The position numbers and the translations under genes are program-made. The notes beneath the pieces were generated by a model that was not told the DNA's origin, did no database searches, and was given only the letters and a program-made list of their open reading frames with translations. From Chloroflexota bacterium (GTDB lineage: Bacteria; Chloroflexota; Limnocylindria; Limnocylindrales; CSP1-4), in contig JAJYDP010000219.1 of the NCBI GenBank assembly GCA_021777365.1, positions 1 through 7,793 on the forward strand: a stretch of 7,793 nt of DNA. The letters run 5' to 3'. This document shows positions 1 to 5,345 of the stretch, one piece after another; the first letter of the stretch is position 1; each line of letters opens with the position of its first letter.

Positions 1-1
1 C

Positions 2-598
2 GGCGCGGCGCTGCTGCTTCCGTTCCTGCCCATGACGCCGGCGCAGATCCTGCTCAACAACCTGATCTACGACGCGTCCCAGACGGCCATCCCGACCGAC
101 ACGATCGACTCCGACGTGGCGGCCGAGCCGGCCAGCTGGGACATCCGGGGCGTCGAGCGCTTCATGGTGCTCTTCGGGCCCATCTCGTCGGTCTTCGACT
201 ACCTGACGTTCGGGCTCCTGCTCCTGGTGCTGGGCGTCAACGAGACGGCGTTCCACACCGGCTGGTTCATCGAGTCGCTGTTCACGCAGATCCTGGTCGT
301 GCTCGCGATCCGGACGCGGCGGAGCCCGTTCTGGCTGAGCCGCCCGAGCCGCGAGCTTGCGGCTGCGATCGTTGCCGCGCTCGCCGTGGCTGTCCTCGTT
401 CCCCTGAGTCCCCTGGGGCCCGTACTGGGCTTCAGCCCGCTCCCACCGATCTTCTGGCTGCTGTTGCTGGGGATCGTGGTCGCGTACCTGGCGCTCGTGG
501 AGACCGCCAAGCGCTGGTTCGAGGCGCGCCGGCGGCATGATCGGCCGGCGCGCCATGATCGGCCGGCTGTCACGCGACCGGTTCGATCGTCCCCGTGA
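2..598 (+). CDS. mgtA: Mg2+-transporting P-type ATPase (MgtA/MgtB type), C-terminal part only
   Basis: This is the 3' end of a P-type ATPase that imports Mg2+ across the cytoplasmic membrane at the cost of ATP. The frame is open to the left edge, so about 198 C-terminal residues are visible and the phosphorylation and nucleotide-binding domains lie outside. The diagnostic stretch, at visible residues 6-33, reads LPFLPMTPAQILLNNLIYD followed by SQ-x-AIPTD, the signature of the type IIIB (MgtA/MgtB) family in the cation-ATPase C-terminal domain. Four hydrophobic helices follow at about 53-78, 88-104, 118-136 and 150-168, matching the last transmembrane segments of the family. The protein ends in a basic tail longer than usual, which contains a short duplication (HDRPARHDRPA). 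The stop codon lies inside the 3' end of the converging anti-sigma gene, giving a 29-bp tail-to-tail overlap. Family assignment is firm; mgtA versus mgtB cannot be decided from this part. Confidence 0.9.
   Translation, partial: GAALLLPFLPMTPAQILLNNLIYDASQTAIPTDTIDSDVAAEPASWDIRGVERFMVLFGPISSVFDYLTFGLLLLVLGVNETAFHTGWFIESLFTQILVVLAIRTRRSPFWLSRPSRELAAAIVAALAVAVLVPLSPLGPVLGFSPLPPIFWLLLLGIVVAYLALVETAKRWFEARRRHDRPARHDRPAVTRPVRSSP
536..571 (+). repeat. 18-bp tandem duplication in the mgtA tail
   Basis: Two adjacent 18-bp units, each starting CATGATCGGCCGGC, begin at 536 and 554; they match at 15 of 18 positions. The duplication is in frame with mgtA and produces the repeated HDRPAR/HDRPAV in its C-terminal tail. 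It reaches the stop codon of the converging gene. Confidence 0.75.
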
Positions 599-1766
599 CG
601 GTCAGGTCGGTCGCGTCGCTGGAGCTGACCACGTTCATGCGGTACTGGAGGCCTGCGTAGCCACCGGAGCCGATCCACGCGCCGGTGATGACGAGGTTGC
701 CCTTCGCGTCCAGCGTCCCCTGCCAGACCCCGAGCCATGTACCGCCGACGTTGGGGATCTCCCCGGTGCCCCACCAATCGGCGCTGCCGTCCGCGCGCGC
801 GTCGGAGTTGAAGCTCCGCGTCGAGTCGCCGCTGACGCGCTCGTCAGACATCGCCTCGAAGCAGCTCGCGAAGGCGTTTCGCGTCTGCTCGACGCCGGAG
901 ACGCTAGTGACGGAGCCTGCGGTGCCCAGCTGGGTCTGGCCGCACGCCTCCTTGCCGGAGACCGCGAGCGCCGCGATGATGGGCGCCGTCGGCTCGCTGG
1001 CCGGCACCGGTTCGATGGTCCCGGTGACCGTCCAGGTGGTCCCGGTGTCCGAGCTGGTCTGCGTGTAGCGGAACTGGAGCCCGTCGTACGCGCCGGTGCC
1101 CTTCAGCACGGCGGCCACCCGGTGCGTGGTGTAGCCCGGATCGATGATCCCGGTCCAGGCACCGCTCCACGAACCCTGGTCGCCGGGGAGGACCATCGTG
1201 CCCCAGATCTCGGCGCTCTGGTCCGCGCGGATGTCGATGCTGGCGTGCACGGTGGCGGTGCCCTGCAGCCGGGCATCCGCGGTGCCCGGGACCGTGCACT
1301 CCATGACGAGGCCGCGGACCTGGTCGATCGCCCCGACCTGGGTCTCGGTCGGCACGTCCGTTTCCCAGCACGTCAGCGTCGTGCTGATGGCGACCGGCGA
1401 CCGCGCGGGTGTGGGCGCCGGCGTCGGGCTCGCGGTCGCCGCGGGTGCGACGATCCCGCCCGGGGCCGGCTCATTGCCGGATCGCCCGAGCATCACGGCA
1501 CCGGACACGATGGCCACCGCCATGACGACCACGGCGACGATCGCCACGGCCAGCGAGCGGCCGGCGTGTCCGGCCCGCTGTGGCGTGACGGGTGTGAGAT
1601 GCATGCTGTCCATTGCGCGCCTCCACAGGGCGGCGGAGGAGAGCCGTCGACGCGGATGGGTGCGGGCGTGGTCGACTGCTGCCGCAATCGCCCGGTCCGG
1701 GGCCGTGACCGGCCCGTCCTCGAGCCATCGAGTCAGCTGCGCGTCGAAATCGTCCTCGCGGTTCAC
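570..1766 (-). CDS. Probable membrane anti-sigma factor with duplicated exported domain
   Basis: A 398-residue single-pass membrane protein encoded directly after an ECF sigma factor. The GTG start at 1766 overlaps the sigma stop as GTGA, so the two are probably translationally coupled. Residues 1-70 are hydrophilic and presumably cytoplasmic, about 71-94 form one transmembrane helix, and 97-125 are a Pro/Ala/Thr linker. The rest is two copies of a domain, about 126-255 and 266-398. Shared anchors are a cysteine pair (C133/C157 and C275/C302), D-x-RAD-x-SA followed by WGT, G-x-W-x-G-x-W-x-G, G-x-G-x-Y-x-GLQ-x-R, and a closing TVTGTIEPV. The G-x-G-x-Y-x-GL motif recalls small beta-barrel domains of the allene-oxide-cyclase/dirigent kind, but this is a resemblance only. 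No H-x3-C-x2-C zinc anti-sigma motif is present, so the anti-sigma role rests on position and topology. The frame stays open upstream of the GTG, but that part is shadow sequence of the sigma gene. Confidence 0.85.
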   Translation of the reverse strand: MNREDDFDAQLTRWLEDGPVTAPDRAIAAAVDHARTHPRRRLSSAALWRRAMDSMHLTPVTPQRAGHAGRSLAVAIVAVVVMAVAIVSGAVMLGRSGNEPAPGGIVAPAATASPTPAPTPARSPVAISTTLTCWETDVPTETQVGAIDQVRGLVMECTVPGTADARLQGTATVHASIDIRADQSAEIWGTMVLPGDQGSWSGAWTGIIDPGYTTHRVAAVLKGTGAYDGLQFRYTQTSSDTGTTWTVTGTIEPVPASEPTAPIIAALAVSGKEACGQTQLGTAGSVTSVSGVEQTRNAFASCFEAMSDERVSGDSTRSFNSDARADGSADWWGTGEIPNVGGTWLGVWQGTLDAKGNLVITGAWIGSGGYAGLQYRMNVVSSSDATDLTVTGTIEPVA

Positions 1767-2317
1767 GCCGTGTGCCTCCAGGCGACGACGCCCCTGGCGT
1801 CCGCCTCGAACGCGGCACGGAGACTCCGCACCGCGTAGTGCAGCCGGGAGCCCGCCGTGCCGGCCGGGATGCCGAGCGTCTCGGCGATCTCGGTGACCGG
1901 CAGGCCGACGAAGTAGTGGAGGACGAGGACCGCCCGGTGCTCGGGCGTCAATCGCCGGAAGCCCTGTTCGAGCTCGTCTCGCTCGACGATGCCGGACGCC
2001 TGGTCGCCGCCGACGGGCCCATCGGCGGGTGTGATCGGCCGGACTCGCGCCGTCCAGCGTCGGGCGCGCCGCGCCTCCCGGTAGCTCGCCCGAACGACGA
2101 GCCGGTACGCCCACGCGTCGAACCGCTCAGCGTCGCGAAGATCCGGAAGATCCTCCCAGACGTCCACCAGCGCCTGCTGCAGGGCATCCTCGGCACGGTC
2201 GGTGTCCCGGAGGATCCGAAAGGCGATGGCGTAGAGGCGGTCCGCGGCGAGATGGACCATGGCGGCGAACGCCTCCTGGTCCCCCCGCTGCGCCTGCTCC
2301 ACGAGCTCGCGCTGCAC
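1763..2317 (-). CDS. ECF-family RNA polymerase sigma factor
   Basis: A 184-residue sigma-70 factor of the extracytoplasmic function group, which directs RNA polymerase to a stress-specific promoter set. Region 2 spans about 8-85, with RGDQEAFAAMV, then RAEDALQQALVDVWEDL and the FDAWAYRLVVRASYREARR helix. After a short linker, region 4 spans about 118-172, with LTPEHRAVLVLHYFVGLP and a helix-turn-helix VTEIAETLGIPAGTAGSRLH. There is no region 1 or 3, as usual for ECF factors. The frame is open further upstream, but the GTG at 2317 is chosen because a purine-rich Shine-Dalgarno site stands 7 nt before it and because the homologous fold starts there. The stop overlaps the GTG of the membrane partner. 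ECF factors often activate their own gene, but no convincing GGAAC...CGTC promoter was found upstream. Confidence 0.93.
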   Translation of the reverse strand: MQRELVEQAQRGDQEAFAAMVHLAADRLYAIAFRILRDTDRAEDALQQALVDVWEDLPDLRDAERFDAWAYRLVVRASYREARRARRWTARVRPITPADGPVGGDQASGIVERDELEQGFRRLTPEHRAVLVLHYFVGLPVTEIAETLGIPAGTAGSRLHYAVRSLRAAFEADARGVVAWRHTA

Positions 2318-2324
2318 CGTGCCG

Positions 2325-2330
2325 CTCCCC
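2325..2330 (-). promoter_or_regulatory. Ribosome binding site deciding the ECF sigma start
   Basis: On the minus strand GGGGAG stands 7 nt before the GTG at 2317. No upstream in-frame start has a comparable site, so it fixes the start of the sigma factor. Confidence 0.7.
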
Positions 2331-2406
2331 CCGAGCGCATCGACTGTGATGCGTTCACCGGTAATGGGGCGCGCAATGCGGCGATCATTCAAACCCCGCC
2401 GGCCGC

Positions 2407-2428
2407 CGCCGAACAGGGCCGTTCGGCG
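2407..2428 (-). repeat. Inverted repeat, 8-bp perfect arms, upstream of the sigma gene
   Basis: CGCCGAAC and GTTCGGCG are perfectly complementary arms around a 6-nt centre. It lies about 90 bp before the sigma start and is not followed by a T-run in either direction, so an operator or a leader stem-loop is more likely than a terminator. Confidence 0.55.
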
Positions 2429-2509
2429 TGCCGGGGCCGCGTGGGCCCTGGCACGACTCACTGGCGGGCCGCCGGCACCCGAGGCCACCGTCGTCAGGCA
2501 ACCCCGCGG

Positions 2510-2527
2510 CGGTGCACGCATGCACCG
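2510..2527. repeat. Inverted repeat CGGTGCA-4-TGCACCG
   Basis: Perfect 7-bp arms, CGGTGCA and TGCACCG, flank a 4-nt centre CGCA. The half-site is the same as in the TGCACC-C-GGTGCA element at 6951-6963, in the opposite orientation. The function is unknown; a protein-binding site or a small stem-loop is possible. Confidence 0.5.
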
Positions 2528-2690
2528 GAGCCGTCACGAGCGCGCCCTGTGCCACGTTTCTTCGTGTGCGCGAGGGGCCGATCGTTCCCCGCCGTTCAGG
2601 CGGCGTGTGACAGGCAGGACGGTCCCTCGCCATTGCCCCGCGGCGCGGCGGACCATGCGGCGCGCCGGGGCGCTCGGGCCGCAGGCGGCG

Positions 2691-2715
2691 CGTCGCGGCG
2701 TCGGGCCGCGCGACG
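2691..2715 (-). terminator. GC-rich stem-loop just after the alpha/beta-barrel gene (possible terminator)
   Basis: Arms CGTCGCG and CGCGACG (7 bp, perfect) surround an 11-nt loop and start 6 nt beyond the stop codon at 2722. There is no U-tract, so intrinsic termination is uncertain in this GC-rich setting. Confidence 0.3.
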
Positions 2716-2721
2716 GGCCGC

Positions 2722-3072
2722 TCAGGACGCGGGCGCCTGCTCCGTTTCCGTGGCCGGCTCCACGATCTCACCAGGCCGGCCCGTGCCGAGCACCGAGTAG
2801 TGCTGGACGTCGACCTCCAGCAGGCGGTCCTCGAAGCCGCGGAAGAGCACCGGGTCCCACAGCAGGTTCCGGCCGCCGACGGCCACGTAGATCGAAACCA
2901 GGTCCTGCCAGGTCGACACGACCAGGAGACGCGTGGCGTCCTCGTCCTCCTGGGTTGCCCAGGTCACGTGGACCAGCCCCGTCGGCCGCGAGTCAACGAG
3001 CTCCCGTACGCGGCGGAACAGCGCCGGCGCGTCGCTGGGGCGCACGCGAGCATGCAGGACGCGGAGGATCAC
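2722..3072 (-). CDS. Small dimeric alpha/beta-barrel protein (antibiotic biosynthesis monooxygenase-like)
   Basis: A 116-residue soluble protein. Residues 1-97 have the pattern of one ferredoxin-like repeat of the dimeric alpha/beta-barrel superfamily (ABM, heme-degrading and related enzymes). A first strand ILRVLHARV is followed by the helix PSDAPALFRRVRELVDS, strands GLVHVTWATQ and RLLVVSTWQDL, the W-x-D-L/helix segment, and a final strand LLEVDVQHYSVL. The acidic tail (about 98-116) looks disordered. Which reaction it performs cannot be read from the sequence. The GTG at 3072 is preferred because the fold begins there and GAGG lies about 7 nt before it; upstream residues in the same frame are arginine-rich and non-protein-like. 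It is the last of the same-strand series that begins with arsR, but 157 bp with a strong stem-loop separate it from the preceding gene, so it may have its own promoter. Confidence 0.75.
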   Translation of the reverse strand: MILRVLHARVRPSDAPALFRRVRELVDSRPTGLVHVTWATQEDEDATRLLVVSTWQDLVSIYVAVGGRNLLWDPVLFRGFEDRLLEVDVQHYSVLGTGRPGEIVEPATETEQAPAS

Positions 3073-3180
3073 GGGCTGGCCTCGAGGGCTGAGAGCGAGG
3101 CGGACTCGATCACGGTGCGCGGATTCTGCCGCCGGCGATGTTGCAGGCGCACAACAACGGAGACGATCGCCGGAGCCGCA

Positions 3181-3209
3181 CGCCACTCCGGGCGCGACCC
3201 GGAATGGCG
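3181..3209 (-). terminator. Long stem-loop after the CPLC membrane-protein gene
   Basis: On the minus strand CGCCATTCCGGG and CCCGGAGTGGCG pair over 12 bp with a single G-U wobble around a 5-nt loop. It begins 20 nt after the stop codon at 3230. The pairing is one C-A mismatch worse on the plus strand, which suggests selection on the minus-strand RNA. There is no U-tract, so it could be a weak terminator, an mRNA 3'-end stabiliser, or both. The rest of the 157-bp gap (3073-3229) shows nothing else that I can call. Confidence 0.45.
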
Positions 3210-3229
3210 CCGAGGCGCGGCCGCGGAGA

Positions 3230-3838
3230 TCAGGCCTGGACCGGAACCGCGCAGGTTCCCCCGCTCGCGAGGAGGCGCAGCCGCCAGGCAAGGGTCCCCG
3301 CGAGCAGCGCGAGCGACGCGGCGCCGATCAGGGGCTGCAGCGGCGCGAAGACCGTCAGCGCGCCGCTGGCACCCAGGAGCAGCAGCGCGATCTTGTTGCA
3401 CAACGGGCATCCGATCGCGAGGAACGCCGCGACGCTGCCGACGGTCGCCGCCGTGGAACCGCTCGTCCCCGCCGCTGCCGGCGCGCCCGGGGCACCCGGG
3501 CCCAGCGGGACCGGGGCAACCGGGCCCAGCGGGACCGGGGCCATCGCCGCCGCGGCGACCCGCGCCGGCCGCCCGTACGTCGCGGCGATGAGCCCCATCA
3601 TCGGGGCCGAGGCGAGCCAGACGGCGATGGCGAACGGCTCCGGCGGGATGCTCCGTCCGAAGACGGGGTTCGGGATGATCGCCGCGACCAGCCCGAACCC
3701 GAGCAGGGCCACGAGGCTCCAGGCCGACGCCTGGGCGACGAACCGTCGATCCCACACCGCGGCCAGCGACCGGGCCGACTCGCGGACGTACGAGGCCACC
3801 GAACACGCGACGGCCGCAGGGGGACAGCTCCGGTTCAT
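3230..3838 (-). CDS. Integral membrane protein with CPLC dithiol motif
   Basis: A 202-residue membrane protein of unknown function. Hydrophobic segments lie at about 39-57, 67-88, 129-155 and 160-190. The third carries AIGCPLCNKIALLLLGASGA with C144 and C147, a CxxC pair at the membrane boundary, followed by F-x-PLQP. This arrangement is found in small actinobacterial and Chloroflexota membrane proteins, and could serve thiol redox exchange or metal binding. Between helices 2 and 3 is a Pro/Gly/Ala-rich loop containing APVPLGPV/APVPLGPG, the product of a 24-bp tandem repeat. Additional cysteines are C5, C12 and C196. The ATG at 3838 is chosen. A GTG at 3880 is in frame, but it has no spaced Shine-Dalgarno site. 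The ATG overlaps, as ATGA, the stop of a possible 18-codon leader. It sits 67 bp after dsrE-like gene 3906-4238, probably in the same transcript. Confidence 0.85.
   Translation of the reverse strand: MNRSCPPAAVACSVASYVRESARSLAAVWDRRFVAQASAWSLVALLGFGLVAAIIPNPVFGRSIPPEPFAIAVWLASAPMMGLIAATYGRPARVAAAAMAPVPLGPVAPVPLGPGAPGAPAAAGTSGSTAATVGSVAAFLAIGCPLCNKIALLLLGASGALTVFAPLQPLIGAASLALLAGTLAWRLRLLASGGTCAVPVQA
3494..3541 (-). repeat. 24-bp tandem repeat inside the CPLC membrane-protein gene
   Basis: Two adjacent 24-bp units (3494-3517 and 3518-3541) differ only at their second base. In frame they encode the doubled APVPLGPx sequence of the extramembrane loop; the unit is a multiple of three, so copy-number change would leave the frame intact. 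Confidence 0.85.
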
Positions 3839-3891
3839 CGCGTCCGTCCGGCGCGCGACATCGACCCGGCTCGGTTCCACCCTCGGTTCAT
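3835..3891 (-). CDS. Possible 18-codon leader ORF coupled to the membrane-protein gene
   Basis: An ATG at 3891 has a strong site, AGGGGGAG, 9 nt upstream, better than that of the membrane protein itself. It opens an 18-residue frame (MNRGWNRAGSMSRAGRTR) ending in TGA at 3835, which overlaps the membrane-protein ATG at 3838 as ATGA. This would allow translational coupling. The peptide is very basic and resembles nothing that I recognise. A misplaced start or a frameshift in the membrane-protein gene would give the same picture. Confidence 0.3.
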   Translation of the reverse strand: MNRGWNRAGSMSRAGRTR

Positions 3892-3905
3892 CCGGGCGTC
3901 TCCCC

Positions 3906-4238
3906 CTAGAAGGTCATGATCTCGTAGCCGTCGAGTATCCGGCGCTCGATCTCCTGGCCCGCCGGGACCATCTCGGTGCCGGCCGCCTCGAGCCGCTGGG
4001 CCACGCCCAGTTGCTCGGCAACCGCTCGGCATGCCAGCGGGGCGGCCTTGCGCCGGACCGTCTCCAGCGGTTCGGCCAGGTCCGCCGGCGGGTCGGCCAG
4101 CAGCCGCTCGCTGGGGCCAAAGAACAGGACCCGGACGTCGGCCAGGGCGCCACGTTCAACCATGCGCGATGCCATCCGCACACCCACCGACGCCTTCACG
4201 TCGTCGGAGACGATCACCACGAGCAGCTTGTCTGTCAT
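3906..4238 (-). CDS. DsrE-family protein (sulfur-carrier-like)
   Basis: A 110-residue soluble protein resembling the DsrE/DsrF fold. Members bind or pass sulfur as cysteine persulfide, or are regulatory relatives whose role is unknown. The first strand KLLVVIVSDDV is followed by a helix with ASVGVRMASRMVERG, then the strand DVRVLFFGPSERLL and a helix LAEPLETVRRKAAPLACRAVAEQLG. The only cysteine, C70, sits in PLACRAVAEQLG, where many DsrE-like proteins carry their reactive cysteine. The C-terminal strand ends EIMTF. The start ATG at 4238 lies 18 bp after the groES stop, with GGAG about 11 nt before it, so the two are very probably cotranscribed. Together with the glutaredoxin and DUF302 genes it points to thiol or sulfane-sulfur chemistry. 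Fold assignment is moderately firm; a sulfur-transfer role is inference. Confidence 0.8.
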   Translation of the reverse strand: MTDKLLVVIVSDDVKASVGVRMASRMVERGALADVRVLFFGPSERLLADPPADLAEPLETVRRKAAPLACRAVAEQLGVAQRLEAAGTEMVPAGQEIERRILDGYEIMTF

Positions 4239-4256
4239 CGGGACGCGCTCCGGCTA

Positions 4257-4556
4257 TCAGGCGGCGGCGACGGCGGCCGGCGACTCGCGCAGGATCGCGA
4301 GCAGGTCGGTCGAGTCGATGATGAGGTGGTCCTCCCCTTCCAGGCGGATCTCGGTCCCGGTGTACTTGGGGAAGAGCACGCGGTCTCCCACGCTGACCTT
4401 GATCGTCTCCGTGTCGTCACCGACCGCGACGATCTCGCCGCGCTGTGGCTTTTCCTTGGCGGTGTCGGGGAGCAGGATCCCGGACTTCGTCACGCTCTCC
4501 TCGGCGAGGACGCGGACGAGGACGCGGCTGCCGAGCGGCTGGACCTGGGTGGACAT
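4257..4556 (-). CDS. groES: GroES-family 10-kDa co-chaperonin
   Basis: A 99-residue GroES (Cpn10), the heptameric lid of the GroEL folding chamber. It shows the full-length family pattern: VQPLGSRVLVRVL at 5-17, a mobile loop with SGILLPDTAKEKPQRGEIVAVG at about 25-46 whose SGILL tripeptide region contacts GroEL, then VSVGDRVLFPKYTGTEI and the C-terminal HLIIDSTDLLAIL. A short alanine-rich tail (SPAAVAAA) is added. The start has AAGGAG 9 nt upstream. No groEL follows or precedes within the window. The gene stands among glutaredoxin and DsrE-like genes rather than in a groESL operon. The CIRCE element (TTAGCACTC-N9-GAGTGCTAA) is not present upstream, so HrcA control is not supported. The 89-bp gap to the glutaredoxin stop holds only a 5-bp stem-loop (4620-4633). 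Confidence 0.95.
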   Translation of the reverse strand: MSTQVQPLGSRVLVRVLAEESVTKSGILLPDTAKEKPQRGEIVAVGDDTETIKVSVGDRVLFPKYTGTEIRLEGEDHLIIDSTDLLAILRESPAAVAAA

Positions 4557-4645
4557 GGCAGGTGACTCCTTCTGCTGTGCGAACAGATGGCTGACGACGA
4601 TGTGCGATCGGACTCGCGACGGCGATGCCGCCGGGAGATCCGGGT

Positions 4646-4936
4646 TCAGTTGACGGGCGAGCCGGTGACGGGCGAGCCGGCGCGGAGGCCGAGCAGGGCG
4701 TCGATGCGGCCCTGGTCGAAACCGACGATGGGGCGGCCGTCGATCTCGATGACCGGGACCCCCATCTGGCCGGTGCGCCGGACCAGGTCACGCGCGGCCG
4801 AGGCATCGCGGCTGATGTCGATCTCCCGAAACGGCACGCCCCGGGTGCGCAGGTAGCTCTTGGCGCGGCTGCACCACGGGCACGTCGGCGTGGTGAAGAC
4901 CAGCACCCGATGGGGGCGCGCTGTTGTTCCGGTCAT
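4646..4936 (-). CDS. Glutaredoxin-like protein (YruB type)
   Basis: A 96-residue thioredoxin-fold oxidoreductase that reduces disulfides or glutathione-like mixed disulfides in the cytoplasm. The strand RVLVFTTP leads into the active site CPWC (C19/C22). The helix SRAKSYLRTRGVPF, the strand REIDI, the GQMGVPVIEIDG segment with the cis-proline P61, and VGFDQGRIDALLGL complete the fold. The pattern fits the glutaredoxin-like YruB group rather than classical glutathione-dependent Grx. The ATG at 4936 has GGAGG 7 nt upstream and overlaps the DUF302 stop as ATGA. The frame is open further up, but that is shadow sequence of the DUF302 gene. The C-terminus carries a repeated GSPVT/GSPVN from a 15-bp duplication next to the stop. 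Confidence 0.92.
   Translation of the reverse strand: MTGTTARPHRVLVFTTPTCPWCSRAKSYLRTRGVPFREIDISRDASAARDLVRRTGQMGVPVIEIDGRPIVGFDQGRIDALLGLRAGSPVTGSPVN
4651..4680 (-). repeat. Perfect 15-bp tandem duplication at the 3' end of the glutaredoxin gene
   Basis: TGACGGGCGAGCCGG occurs twice back to back (4651-4665 and 4666-4680) without mismatch. It is in frame and adds the second GSPV unit to the C-terminus, just before the stop codon. Confidence 0.85.
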
Positions 4937-5340
4937 GCCTCGACCTCCAGGTTGGCGATCATGCGCTGCAGTCGCTCGCGCGCATCGGCGGCGACGGCGG
5001 CGACGGCCGCGTTGTCCACGATCCCCAGCGCGGCGTCCGGGTCGAGGGCCTCGACGATGGTCTCGCCGACTGCCTCGCGCAGCACCACGTTGCACGGCAG
5101 GAGCGCCCCGATCGACGGGTCGGCCTCGAGTGCCCGGTGCGCCAGCGGTGGATTGCAGGCCCCGAGGATGAGATACGGGGCCTGCTCGATGCCGAGCTTC
5201 GCCCGCATCGTGGCAGCCACGTCGATCTCGGTCAGCACCCCGAATCCCTCGGCCTTCAGGGCCGCTTCGACGCGCAGCCGGGCGTCGGCGATGGGCATCC
5301 GGAGGCGCGTGCCGAACGTGTAGCGCGTGCCTGTGGTCAT
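4933..5340 (-). CDS. DUF302 domain protein
   Basis: A 135-residue soluble protein of the DUF302 family. The N-terminal segment RVEAALKAEGFGVLTEIDVAATMRAKLG is typical, as is the core PYLILGACNPPLAHRALEADP followed by IGALLPCNVVLRE, with conserved cysteines C62 and C83. The C-terminal helix IVDNAAVAAVAADARERLQRMI completes the domain. The biochemical role of the family is not established; members are often found beside thiol or sulfur genes and can be fused to them. The ATG at 5340 is preferred over the in-frame TTG at 5349, because GGAG lies 9 nt before the ATG and directly against the TTG. It starts 5 bp after the arsR stop and overlaps the glutaredoxin start, so arsR, this gene and the glutaredoxin form one tight unit. 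Confidence 0.92.
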   Translation of the reverse strand: MTTGTRYTFGTRLRMPIADARLRVEAALKAEGFGVLTEIDVAATMRAKLGIEQAPYLILGACNPPLAHRALEADPSIGALLPCNVVLREAVGETIVEALDPDAALGIVDNAAVAAVAADARERLQRMIANLEVEA

Positions 5341-5345
5341 GAGTC

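Larger units (their letters stand above)
2318..2721. other. Non-coding region between the redox operon and the sigma gene
   Basis: About 400 bp without a credible gene; the open frames here have arginine/proline-rich shadow composition and no homology that I recognise. It is the 5' region of the ECF sigma gene and the 3' region of the alpha/beta-barrel gene. It contains three clean inverted repeats (2407-2428, 2510-2527 and 2691-2715, listed separately). A GGAAC element occurs on the minus strand at 2583-2587 but lacks a matching -10. No promoter can be called with confidence. Confidence 0.7.

Noticed and set aside
537..1838. 433-codon open frame on the plus strand across the anti-sigma gene
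   Set aside because: Its composition (Arg/Asp/Gly-rich, no domain) is that of a GC-rich shadow; the opposite strand encodes a duplicated, well-structured protein coupled to the sigma factor.
1767..2114. N-terminal extension of the anti-sigma frame
   Set aside because: It lies within the sigma-factor gene in another frame and reads as Arg/Pro-rich nonsense; the GTGA overlap gives the natural start.
2565..2590. ECF-type promoter (GGAAC on the minus strand) for the sigma gene
   Set aside because: No CGTC-like -10 at 16-17 bp spacing, and it is about 270 bp from the start codon.
3138..4565. 475-codon open frame on the plus strand opposite the redox operon
   Set aside because: The minus strand carries recognisable GroES and DsrE-like proteins and a membrane protein here; the plus frame has no known motif and no ribosome site.
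4557..4645. CIRCE/HrcA operator before groES
   Set aside because: No TTAGCACTC or GAGTGCTAA arm is present; only a 5-bp stem-loop (4620-4633) without a T-run was found.
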